From contig NZ_CP029358.1 in NCBI RefSeq assembly GCF_003130795.1, forward strand, positions 248,001-312,000: a stretch of 64,000 nucleotides of DNA, in the 5' to 3' direction. Position numbers and translations under genes: made by a program. This DNA comes from Azospirillum thermophilum. GTDB lineage: Bacteria > Pseudomonadota > Alphaproteobacteria > Azospirillales > Azospirillaceae. The notes below the pieces were generated by a model. That model had not been told where the DNA came from, did no database searches, and saw nothing but the letters and a program-made list of their open reading frames with translations. Positions 20,647 through 27,744 of this stretch are shown here, piece after piece; positions within the stretch are counted from its first letter, which is position 1, and each line of letters begins with the position of its first letter.

Positions 20647-21201
20647 ATGACCCAGCCGGCCGACAGCGACGACGCCCTGATGGAGCGGGTGGCGGCCGGC
20701 GACGCCGACGCCTTCGCCCGGCTCGCCGCCCGCCACATGCGCCGCGCCGTCGTTCTGGCCGAGCGGCTGACCGGCAACGCCGCCGACGCCGACGAGGTGG
20801 CGCAGGAGGCCTTCCTGCGCGTCTGGCAGCATGCCGGGCGCTGGGACGGCTCGCGCGCCGCCTTCACCACCTGGTTGCACCGGATCGTCGTCAACCTCGC
20901 CATCGACCGCCGCCGCCGGCCCGGTTGGCAGCCGCTGGAGGCGGCCGGCGACCCGCCCGATCCCGGCCCCGACGCCGACGAGCGGATCGCCGAACGGCAG
21001 CAGGCGGCGGAGGTGGCCGAGGCGCTGGCCGCCCTGCCCGACCGCCAGCGGGCCGCGGTGGTGCTGTTCCATCAGGAAGGCATGAGCATGAGACGCGGGG
21101 CGGAGGTGCTGGGGCTCGGGGAAAGCGCCTTCGCCTCGCTCCTGGCACGGGCACGGGCGGCGCTGAGGGCCGCGTTGAGGACGGGAGGACGGGAGCCATG
21201 A
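20647..21201 (+). CDS. ECF-type RNA polymerase sigma factor
   Basis: A 184-residue sigma-70-family factor of the extracytoplasmic type. Region 2 covers about residues 15-90 ('DADEVAQEAFLRVWQHAGRW' is the core-binding part, 'TTWLHRIVVNLAIDRRRRP' the -10-recognising part). Region 4 covers about 125-178 ('ALAALPDRQRAAVVLFHQEG', 'LGLGESAFASLLARARAALR'). It should direct RNA polymerase to its own target promoters, probably including this pump operon. It lies 92 bases after mdtC and overlaps the next gene by ATGA. An upstream ATG at 20560 with GGAG eight bases before it would add 29 residues that do not look sigma-like. Confidence 0.9.
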   Translation: MTQPADSDDALMERVAAGDADAFARLAARHMRRAVVLAERLTGNAADADEVAQEAFLRVWQHAGRWDGSRAAFTTWLHRIVVNLAIDRRRRPGWQPLEAAGDPPDPGPDADERIAERQQAAEVAEALAALPDRQRAAVVLFHQEGMSMRRGAEVLGLGESAFASLLARARAALRAALRTGGREP

Positions 21202-21641
21202 CCGAGCAGGAGTTCCTGCGCCACCTCGCCGATTACGGTGCCGATCCCGCCCGCTGGCCGGCGGAGCTGCGCGCCGCCGCCCACCAGCTGCTCGCCGGCC
21301 GGACGATCGCCGACCGCCCCGCCCTGCGCGACCTGCTCGCGGCGGAGGCCGCCTTCGACCGCCGCCTCGCCGGCGTCGTGCCGGTGGTGGACGAGGCACG
21401 CGTCCGGCATCTCGTCGCCTCGGTCACCCGGGCGGCCCGGGACACCCCCCGGGGGGCGGCGCCGGACTCGCTGCTGGTCTTCCTGCTCGGCCCCCTGCCC
21501 CGCCCGGCGGCGGCGGCTCTGGGGCTCGGGCTTCTGCTGCTGGGCTGGGTCATCGGCGCCACGGTGCCGCATGTCGGCACGACGGAGGTGGCGCTGCCGG
21601 GCGACGACGTGACCATCCTGTTCGACGGAGACGGCCGATGA
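21198..21641 (+). CDS. Single-pass membrane protein, candidate anti-sigma factor
   Basis: A 147-residue protein with an N-terminal cytoplasmic part containing 'LADYGADPARWPAELRAAAHQLL' spread over its first 35 residues, one membrane helix at about 100-122 ('AAAALGLGLLLLGWVIGATV'), and a short periplasmic tail. No zinc-binding HxxxCxxC motif is visible. The role is inferred from position: the ATG overlaps the sigma factor stop, and its own stop overlaps the next start, the arrangement of CnrYXH-type sigma/anti-sigma/sensor operons. No direct family evidence for sigma binding was seen. Confidence 0.7.
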   Translation: MTEQEFLRHLADYGADPARWPAELRAAAHQLLAGRTIADRPALRDLLAAEAAFDRRLAGVVPVVDEARVRHLVASVTRAARDTPRGAAPDSLLVFLLGPLPRPAAAALGLGLLLLGWVIGATVPHVGTTEVALPGDDVTILFDGDGR

Positions 21642-22078
21642 CCGGCAACCCGACGGGCTTGCGCGGACCGAAGCCGGGCTGGCGCCTGCTGACGCTGGCC
21701 TCGCTGGGGCTGAACCTGTTCCTGGGGGCCATGCTGGCGGCCGCCTACCAGCGCCCGCCGCCCCTGCCGATGCCCGACCGCTATGTCGAACGCGTCGCCC
21801 CGGCCCTGCCGGCGGAGGACGGACAGCGCCTGCGCCAGGCCTTCGACCGGCAGCGCCCGCGCTACGACGCGATGAGCCGCGACTACCGCGCCGCCCGCGA
21901 GAAGGTCCGTCTCCTGGCCCAGGCCGACCCGCTCGACCTGCCTGCGCTGCGCAGCGCCCTGGAGGACGCCCGCGCCAAGCGCCGCCAGTTCGGCGAGGTG
22001 ACGGAGGAAACGCTGCTCTCCATCCTCCCCGACCTGCCGCCCGCCTCCCGCGCCAGGCTGGCCGGGAAGGGACTCTAG
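21638..22078 (+). CDS. Periplasmic heavy-metal-sensor-like protein (CnrX/CpxP fold)
   Basis: A 146-residue protein anchored by one N-terminal helix (LLTLASLGLNLFLGAMLAAA), followed by a long alpha-helical periplasmic domain. That domain is rich in Arg/Asp/Gln heptad-like helices ('LRQAFDRQRPRYDAMSRDYR', 'LRSALEDARAKRRQFGEV') and ends in a proline-containing tail. This is the layout of the CnrX/CpxP/Spy-like metal-resistance family. CnrX itself binds metals through His/Glu/Met, and few such residues are present here, so the ligand may not be a metal. It should signal through the upstream membrane protein to the ECF factor. The stop overlaps the convergent SDR stop (shared CTAG). Confidence 0.75.
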   Translation: MTGNPTGLRGPKPGWRLLTLASLGLNLFLGAMLAAAYQRPPPLPMPDRYVERVAPALPAEDGQRLRQAFDRQRPRYDAMSRDYRAAREKVRLLAQADPLDLPALRSALEDARAKRRQFGEVTEETLLSILPDLPPASRARLAGKGL

Positions 22079-23112
22079 CGCCGCCCGCCGAAGGCGGTGC
22101 GCGCCAGGACGCCGAGGCCGCCGACCAGCGCCACGCCGCCGGCCAGCACCAGCCCGCGCGCCAGCCCCTCGCTGCTGGCGAGGTGCAGCGTCTTGCGCGG
22201 CTCGCCGAACCGGCCGCGCATCCGGTGCAGCCCCTCGACCGGCGTGAACAGGTTGTCGGGGCGGCCGGGGACTTCCGGCTCGTCGGTCAACTGCCCGTCC
22301 ACCGCGGTCGCCGCCAGATAATGGTCCAGCGGGCCGGGCATCACCGAGTTGCCGATGATCGCCTCCATCGAGCTGGCGCCCAGCCAGTATTCCCGCCGCG
22401 GGTTCTCCGCCGCGTCGACGATGGCGCGGCCGATGTCCTCCGGCTGGTAGATGGCGCCCATCGGCCGGGCGCGGCGCGGCATGTGGCTGCGGCCCCATTC
22501 GAACTGCGGGGTGTTGACCGCCGGCAGATGCACCATCGTCACCTTCACATGGCTGCCGTCGTGGATCAGCTCGGTGCGCAGGCTGTCGACGAAGCCGCGG
22601 ATGGCGTGCTTGGCGCCGCTGTAGGCCGCCTGCAGCGGGATGGCGCGATAGGCGACGGCCGAGCCCACCTGCACGATCACCCCGTGGTCGCGCGGCTGCA
22701 TGTGGCGCAGCGCCGCCTGGATGCCGTGGACGGAGCCGAGATAGGTCACCTCGGTCACCCGCCGCAGCTCCTCCGGCGTCAGGTCGCCGACCCGGCCGAA
22801 GACCGTCACCATGGCGGCGTTGACCCAGACGTCGACCGGGTCGAACTCGCGCTCCACCCGGTCGGCGGCGGCCGACACCGCGTCGGCGTCCGCCACGTCC
22901 AGCGGCAGGACCACGGCGCTGCCGCCCAGCCGCTCGACCTCCGCCTTCACCTCCTCCAGCGCGCCGCGGGACCGGGCCATCAGCCCGAACCGCGCCCCCC
23001 GCCAGCGCGCCGCGAAGGCCAGCACGGTGGCGCGGCCGACGCCGGCGGAGGCGCCGGTCACGCAGACGACGGGGGGACGGTTGTAGGGGCGGGAACCATG
23101 GGGGCCGGACAT
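22075..23112 (-). CDS. Short-chain dehydrogenase/reductase with C-terminal hydrophobic tail
   Basis: A 345-residue SDR. The dinucleotide-binding motif is 'VTGASAGVGRA', Asp at 'LPLDVADADAV' follows, and the catalytic set is Ser in 'QVGSAVAYR' and Tyr/Lys in 'YSGAKHAIRG'. The N of the usual NNAG is replaced ('WVNAAMVTV'). After the core, a 100-residue extension ends in a hydrophobic stretch ('GLVLAGGVALVGGLGVL'), which may attach it to the membrane. The ATG at 23112 starts closest to the Rossmann fold. The substrate is unknown. Confidence 0.88.
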   Translation of the reverse strand: MSGPHGSRPYNRPPVVCVTGASAGVGRATVLAFAARWRGARFGLMARSRGALEEVKAEVERLGGSAVVLPLDVADADAVSAAADRVEREFDPVDVWVNAAMVTVFGRVGDLTPEELRRVTEVTYLGSVHGIQAALRHMQPRDHGVIVQVGSAVAYRAIPLQAAYSGAKHAIRGFVDSLRTELIHDGSHVKVTMVHLPAVNTPQFEWGRSHMPRRARPMGAIYQPEDIGRAIVDAAENPRREYWLGASSMEAIIGNSVMPGPLDHYLAATAVDGQLTDEPEVPGRPDNLFTPVEGLHRMRGRFGEPRKTLHLASSEGLARGLVLAGGVALVGGLGVLARTAFGGRR

Positions 23113-23208
23113 GGCGGGGCGATCTCCTGACGCGGGTCTCGGCACCGGCCGGGCTTCCGGACCGGGCGCCTCCACCCCAACGACCCGGGCGGGCGGGGAG
23201 TTCCCGCC

Positions 23209-23508
23209 TCAGGCCCCGGCGCGCAGGCGGCGCGGCCCCCGCCGTCCCCGCGGGGCGAAGCGGCCGCGCTGTTCGGCGGCGATGCTCAGCGCCTCGTGCG
23301 CGATTCGGCGGCGGTAGTCGCCGTCGAGGCGCGAGAACATGCCGAAGGCGATCTTCACGGTGTCGGGGGTCGGGCTCCGCGCCGCCTCGCGCAGCGCGTT
23401 GCGCAGCATGCGCAGGTCGAGCAGCCCCGGCACGCAGGCGCGGTCCACCGCCTCCGCCAGGATCTCGATCGAGCACAAGGCCGCCTCGTCGTCGGGCCGA
23501 ATCTGCAT
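23209..23508 (-). CDS. Small hypothetical protein
   Basis: A 99-residue protein with an acidic, helix-rich body ('SIEILAEAVDRACVPGLLDL', 'TVKIAFGMFSRLDGDYRRRI') and a very basic Arg/Gly C-terminus of about 20 residues. Its composition looks coding and nothing competes on the other strand. I do not recognise a family. It is transcribed divergently from the glycosyltransferase gene and precedes the SDR gene on the same strand by about 100 bases. Confidence 0.6.
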   Translation of the reverse strand: MQIRPDDEAALCSIEILAEAVDRACVPGLLDLRMLRNALREAARSPTPDTVKIAFGMFSRLDGDYRRRIAHEALSIAAEQRGRFAPRGRRGPRRLRAGA

Positions 23509-23681
23509 CCCCCGGCCGGTCCTCCGCCTCCGTTGATTTCCGTGACTGACTTTCTACCGGTCCGCGAGGACAACCGCCAGAGCTTCGGTACGCCGCTTGA
23601 CATACCACCAACGGGGATCCACCCTCGCCGGGCCCGCCTTCCCCCGCCTTGCGCCTTTCCGTTTTCCCGGTGATTCCCTCC

Positions 23682-24608
23682 ATGGCCCAGCCCGGTTCCT
23701 TCATCATCGTCACCGGTGGCGATTCCCGCTACTGCCCGCTGATCCGGGAACTGGTGGCCTCGCTGCGCGCCCTGCGGCCGGCGGCGGCCTGTCCGATCGG
23801 GATCATCGACGCCGGCCTGACCGACGAGCAGCGGGCGGAGCTGAAGGGCCAGGGCCTGGCCGTGGTCACGCCGCCCTGGCCGGTGGAGATCCCGGCGCAC
23901 CGGCTGCGCAACCGCATCCACCTCAAGGCCAACCTCGCCAAGCTGCACCTGCCCACCTATTTCCCCGGCTACGAGACCGTCATCTGGATCGACGCCGACG
24001 CCTGGGTGCAGGACTGGGAGGCGGTGGAACTGCTGCGCCGCGGCGCGGCGACCGGCCGCTTCGCCATCGTCGCCCAGTTCGGCCGCTTTTCGGAGACGGA
24101 GCTGCGGCTCGACTGGCTGTTCGGCCGCTTCGCCCGCGTGCGCTCCATCCTGTTCAAGAACGCCAGCCGTGCCGGCCTGTCCGGTGCGGAGTGCCGGGCG
24201 CTGGCGACCCGCCCGACGCTGAACGCCGGCGCCTATGCGCTGAGGGCCGACGCGCCGCACTGGGAGGCCTTCCAGCGCTGGCAGAAGCGGGTGCTGGTCA
24301 AGGGCCGCCTCTTCACCTCCGACCAGCTCGCCATGGCCGGCGCCATCTACCTCGACAAGCTGCCGGTCGAGCTGCTGCCGGAATGGTGCAACTACATCGG
24401 CCCCTGGCGCTTCGACTCCGAAAAGCGGGAACTGGTGGAGTACTACCTGCCCAACCGCCGCCTCGGCATCGTCCACCTCGCCGGCGAGGACGCCATGCGC
24501 GCCGACCCGGCCGTGCTGCGCCCGGTGCTGGACATGGACGACCGCGAGCACAGGCTGAGCCTGCGCTATCCGGCCTGGGCGGACCAGCCGGAGCCGGTGG
24601 AGGCATAG
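23682..24608 (+). CDS. Glycosyltransferase-like protein with DxD motif
   Basis: A 308-residue protein with a GT-A-type fold pattern. There is an N-terminal nucleotide-binding strand (GSFIIVTGGDSRYCPLI), then 'TVIWIDADAWVQDW' with the Asp104-x-Asp106 metal/nucleotide-sugar motif, and 'TLNAGAYALRADAPHWEAF', a common acceptor-side feature of GT8-like enzymes. No signal peptide or membrane segment, so it should act in the cytoplasm. The ATG at 23682 is chosen because the fold begins there, 11 codons into the open frame. Donor and acceptor are unknown. A terminator follows about 63 bases downstream. Confidence 0.8.
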   Translation: MAQPGSFIIVTGGDSRYCPLIRELVASLRALRPAAACPIGIIDAGLTDEQRAELKGQGLAVVTPPWPVEIPAHRLRNRIHLKANLAKLHLPTYFPGYETVIWIDADAWVQDWEAVELLRRGAATGRFAIVAQFGRFSETELRLDWLFGRFARVRSILFKNASRAGLSGAECRALATRPTLNAGAYALRADAPHWEAFQRWQKRVLVKGRLFTSDQLAMAGAIYLDKLPVELLPEWCNYIGPWRFDSEKRELVEYYLPNRRLGIVHLAGEDAMRADPAVLRPVLDMDDREHRLSLRYPAWADQPEPVEA

Positions 24609-24671
24609 CCTCCACCCGTACGCCGGCAACGCCCGGCCCGACAGATCCGCATACCGATCCGCAAAACTCCG

Positions 24672-24716
24672 ACCGGCCGCGAAGGGCTCGCGGCCGGTTC
24701 GTCGTGCTTTGTCTTA
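24672..24716 (+). terminator. Rho-independent terminator after the glycosyltransferase gene
   Basis: There is a perfect 11-bp stem (24672-24682 with 24688-24698, loop AGGGC), followed by a T-rich stretch to about 24716. Confidence 0.65.
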
Positions 24717-24842
24717 CATCGCTTCCATAACGGCAAAAGAAAAACCAGGATCCCATCCGCGGATCCCGAGAATACCCATATAGATACATATGCATGATCT
24801 GCGTTTCAACAGAATAACCAGTTCATGCGATGGTATGGATAA

Positions 24843-24848
24843 TATAAT
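24843..24848 (+). promoter_or_regulatory. Perfect TATAAT hexamer in the AT-rich patch
   Basis: An exact -10 consensus lies at 24843-24848, about 335 bases upstream of the propeller gene. No convincing -35 box lies 16-18 bases upstream, so on its own it is weak evidence for a promoter. Confidence 0.25.
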
Positions 24849-24890
24849 CGGATTGGTGGAAATCAGTTTCTTTTCGCTTCCATGATGCGA

Positions 24891-24920
24891 TTGACTGTGA
24901 GTTGCGTACTCTGCAATAAA
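24891..24920 (+). promoter_or_regulatory. Candidate promoter for the propeller gene
   Basis: TTGACT (24891-24896, 5 of 6 matches) and AATAAA (24915-24920, 4 of 6) are spaced 18 bases apart. A transcript from here would have a 5' leader of about 255 bases before the ATG at 25183. Confidence 0.35.
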
Positions 24921-25182
24921 ATTTCTCGTAAGCAGAAACGAAACCTCGCAGGAAAAGGGATTTCCTTCCTCCAACGGAGCGGGGAAGTCTCGAAAAGCGC
25001 CGGCAGGCGGGCTGGGCGACGGCCGATACCACTTGCATCCCAGGGAAAGCGGCACGGTTTCCGCATCGCAGTCTGCGGCATTCACTGCCCTGGCCGCGAT
25101 GCCGCTCAGCAGCCGTCTTTGAAAAACACCGCGATCACTTCGAATCCCGAGACCATTACCGCGAGAATCAGGAGAAATGACT

Positions 25183-26133
25183 ATGGCCGGAACCCTTTAT
25201 CAGATTCACCAGGATGGCTCCATCTGGTCCTACGGCGGCACGCCGATGACGAGCTGGCTGCAAATCGACAACAACCCCAAGACCGTCGCCATCACGTCCG
25301 ACAGCACGACCGGCGCGCTCTACCAGATGCACAATGACGGCACCATCTGGCGCTTGGACGGCAAGCCGGCCGCCGCCTGGACGATGCTCGACAACAACCC
25401 GCAGGCCGCGGCCATCACCGCCGGCGGCGGCAAGCTCTACGAGCTGCACCGCGACGGCAGCCTCTGGCTCTATCAGGGAACGCCGGTCACCGGCTGGCTC
25501 CAGATCGACAACAACCCCCGGACCATCGGCATCCTGGCCGACGGCAACGCGCTCTATCAGGCGCACGACGACGGCTCCATCTGGTCCTACGGCGGCACGC
25601 CGATGACGAGCTGGCTCCAGATCGACGACAATCCCAAGACGCGGGCGATCGCCGGCGGACACGGCACCCTCTGCCAGCTCCACTCCGACGGCAGCATCTG
25701 GCTCTACCAGGGGACACCGGTCACCGGCTGGCTCCAGATCGACGACAATCCCAAGAGCGTCGGCATCATGGTCGACCAGTCCAGCGGGCAGATCTACCAG
25801 CTCCACGACGACGGCAGCATCTGGCGCTACGACGGCACGCCGATCACCGGCTGGACCATGCTCGACAACAACCCGCAGGCCGCGGCCATCGCCGCCGGCG
25901 GCGGCAAGCTCTACGAGCTGCATCGCGACGGCAGCATCTGGCTCTACCAGGGGACGCCGGTCACCGGCTGGCTCCAGATCGACAACAATCCCAAGAGCGT
26001 CGCCATCACCGTGACGCGCTTCGTCGCCAAGCCCGCCGTCCAGCAGGATCCGGTCAACGAGACGCTGCGCGAAGCGGCCATCCACATCCTCGGCGACATT
26101 CTCATCGACGCCGCCGAGGCCGTGCTGGTGTAA
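25183..26133 (+). CDS. Seven-bladed beta-propeller protein (tachylectin/tectonin-like repeats)
   Basis: A 316-residue protein built from seven near-identical 39-41-residue units (residues 4-44, 45-83, 84-122, 123-161, 162-202, 203-241, 242-280), each following 'LYQ-H-DGSIW-Y-GTP-TGWLQIDNNPK'. Seven units are what a closed seven-bladed propeller needs, and the unit resembles tectonin/tachylectin-type sugar-binding propellers. A 36-residue helical tail (281-316) follows. No signal peptide or membrane segment is present, so it is cytoplasmic or exported by a non-Sec route. The ATG at 25183 is preferred over 25177 because AGGAG at 25170-25174 is eight bases away. Function is unproven; carbohydrate binding is an inference from the fold. 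Confidence 0.8.
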   Translation: MAGTLYQIHQDGSIWSYGGTPMTSWLQIDNNPKTVAITSDSTTGALYQMHNDGTIWRLDGKPAAAWTMLDNNPQAAAITAGGGKLYELHRDGSLWLYQGTPVTGWLQIDNNPRTIGILADGNALYQAHDDGSIWSYGGTPMTSWLQIDDNPKTRAIAGGHGTLCQLHSDGSIWLYQGTPVTGWLQIDDNPKSVGIMVDQSSGQIYQLHDDGSIWRYDGTPITGWTMLDNNPQAAAIAAGGGKLYELHRDGSIWLYQGTPVTGWLQIDNNPKSVAITVTRFVAKPAVQQDPVNETLREAAIHILGDILIDAAEAVLV

Positions 26134-26137
26134 GGGC

Positions 26138-26146
26138 GCGCCGGAC
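26138..26146. repeat. Target site duplication, left copy
   Basis: GCGCCGGAC, identical to the copy at 27677-27685, immediately outside the left inverted repeat of the insertion sequence. Confidence 0.88.
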
Positions 26147-26169
26147 CTGCTAATTACCCACATCGTCGA
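26147..26169 (+). repeat. Left terminal inverted repeat of the insertion sequence
   Basis: This 23-bp end starts CTGC and is followed by 19 bases that perfectly match the complement of the right end. The transposase stop codon (26150-26152) lies inside it. Confidence 0.88.
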
Positions 26170-27570
26170 GAGTGAGGGTGGCGCCGAGAACGATATCGGT
26201 CAGGCGCGTCATGCCGCGCCATAGGACCCTGTCGCCGGGTGGCGGGTCCCCCGCGCGGGCGAGCCAGCCGCCGAGCCTTGCGATCTTCCGCACGTAGCTG
26301 GCCAAATCTCGAATACGGGGCTGGTTGGAGCCGCGGTCGGGAACCACGCGATCGAGGACCGCGGTTTCGATTCCGGTCAAGGCGACACCCGGTTCGGCAT
26401 CCGGCACCACCCGGTTCATCATCCGCAACCAGAAGACGCGCCAGCCCACGATGCACAGGACAGCAATCAGCTTCACCAGGCGCTCAGCCGTCCGGAGCCG
26501 CGCTGCCTCCACTTTGCACCCCGACTTCATAATCTTGTGGAATTCCTCCACGCGCCACCGCATAGCGTACCAGCGCAGCTTCTCCACAGCAGAGGCGGTG
26601 TCGGTGACTGGCAGGTCGGTGGCAATCTTCCAGTCGATGCGTGGGCGGTTCTCGGGTTGATCTGGTTCCCGGGCGTACAAGATTGTCAGGTCGAGGGCAG
26701 GATAGCGCTTTTCCTTCCCGATCGGTGGCCGGACGTGCAGGGTGGCGTAGGTGAGTTCGACTTCCGCGGTTTCGGTTCGCCCGCCGGCGTCCCGGACCTC
26801 GATGCGGTGCCGACCGCCCACCGCCACCTCGTCCATCAAGCGGGCGACCGTCGTGGTGCCGTCACCCGCGAGCCGGTCGACACACGTCCGAACCAGGAAG
26901 TGGGTTCCGAGATCCCGCGCGAGACAGAAGAACTCGTAAATATCGTTCTCACGATCGCCGATGTAGACGCAGCGGGCCGGATCCCCGAACAGCTCGGCCG
27001 TCCGCCGCATGTTGTCCAGCCAGCGGACACTTTCCTTCCCATCGATCGGGACCCGCGTCGGATTGATGTGCCTTTTGAGGGCGGCGGTTCCTTTGAATTT
27101 CTTGCGGGTCCAGAATTTGACCGCACCCAGGCCAAGCGGCAGCCCGTCCGTTGTGACCACCAGGCTGGAGTGCATCAGCAGCCCGCAGGCGGTGTACGGG
27201 CGCACGCCCCCCTGCCGCTCATTGCTGCCGTTGCCTTTGTAGGTCCAGCCGACCCGGTCGGGACGCTCGCGCTCGAAGGAGAACTCGGTGGTGTCCTGGA
27301 TGACCAGGATGGTGCCGCGCGTGGCGGCAACCCGACGGCGCGTTGCTTCGACGTGGCCCCCAGGATGTCGCCCTCGCCGACACGGCTGTTGGCGAAGAAC
27401 CGGTAGGCCGCCTTGGTGTTGGCCCAGTCCTGGCAGGCAAAGGGAATGCTCTCTCCCATGTTATCCGCCAGTTGCCCGAGCAATCCGTGGAGCCGCCGGT
27501 TCAGGCGCTGGTCCAGCAACTGGCAACTGGCAAGTTCATCGTCGATCCAGGTTCTTGACGCATCGGCCAT
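26150..27570 (-). CDS. IS4-family Tn5-like transposase (one frameshift in this sequence)
   Basis: About 473 residues when repaired, close to the 476 of Tn5 transposase. The N-terminal DNA-binding part reads 'ADNMGESIPFACQDWANTKA'. The DDE catalytic residues are in 'VIQDTTEFSF', 'VYIGDRENDIYEFF' and the Y-R-E-K signature 'YAMRWRVEEFHKIMKSG'. The N-terminal 70 residues and the remainder are in different frames, joined at the five-C run at 27357-27361 (G-run on the coding strand); one extra base restores the protein. The ATG at 27570 has GGAGG five bases upstream. If the shift is real the element cannot transpose by itself. Confidence 0.85.
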
Positions 27571-27653
27571 CGGTACCTCCAGCACCTCTTTCCGATGCCA
27601 ACAGCCGGAGGCTCGACACGGCCAAGACCACCGCGCCGTCTACTGCACGACCT

Positions 27654-27676
27654 TCGACGATGTGGGTAATTAACAG
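27654..27676 (-). repeat. Right terminal inverted repeat of the insertion sequence
   Basis: Complement of the left end with a single mismatch at the fourth base (CTGT against CTGC). It lies upstream of the transposase start. Confidence 0.88.
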
Positions 27677-27685
27677 GCGCCGGAC
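27677..27685. repeat. Target site duplication, right copy
   Basis: GCGCCGGAC, identical to the copy at 26138-26146, immediately outside the right inverted repeat of the insertion sequence. Confidence 0.88.
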
Positions 27686-27744
27686 GCCGCCGCGCCTCGG
27701 GCGGCGTCCGGCCGCGGCGCTCACCACCGCCGCAGCGACGCTCG

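Larger units (their letters stand above)
24717..25182. other. AT-rich intergenic region upstream of the propeller gene
   Basis: About 470 bases without a supported gene; the first ~250 are clearly richer in A and T than the surrounding DNA, which suggests transferred sequence. Short reverse-strand ORFs here (for example 24714-25085) lack any recognisable protein pattern. Two possible forward promoters are listed separately. No RNA gene or riboswitch was recognised. Confidence 0.6.
26147..27676. mobile_element. IS4-family (IS50/Tn5-like) insertion sequence, 1,530 bp
   Basis: The element is bounded by 23-bp terminal inverted repeats with one mismatch, beginning CTG as is usual in this family: left CTGCTAATTACCCACATCGT onward at 26147-26169, right the complement at 27654-27676. 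It is flanked by a 9-bp direct repeat, GCGCCGGAC, at 26138-26146 and 27677-27685, matching the 9-bp target duplication of IS50. It encodes one transposase on the reverse strand. Intact ends and an unmutated duplication indicate a recent insertion, 13 bases after the propeller stop codon. Confidence 0.92.

Noticed and set aside
24714..25085. Reverse-strand small ORFs in the AT-rich patch
   Set aside because: No ribosome site, no conserved pattern, and several overlapping frames are equally open.
27357..27361. Programmed frameshift in the IS transposase, as in IS1 or IS3
   Set aside because: IS4/Tn5-type elements make one transposase from one frame, and the local CTG GGG GCC is not a phased slippery site.
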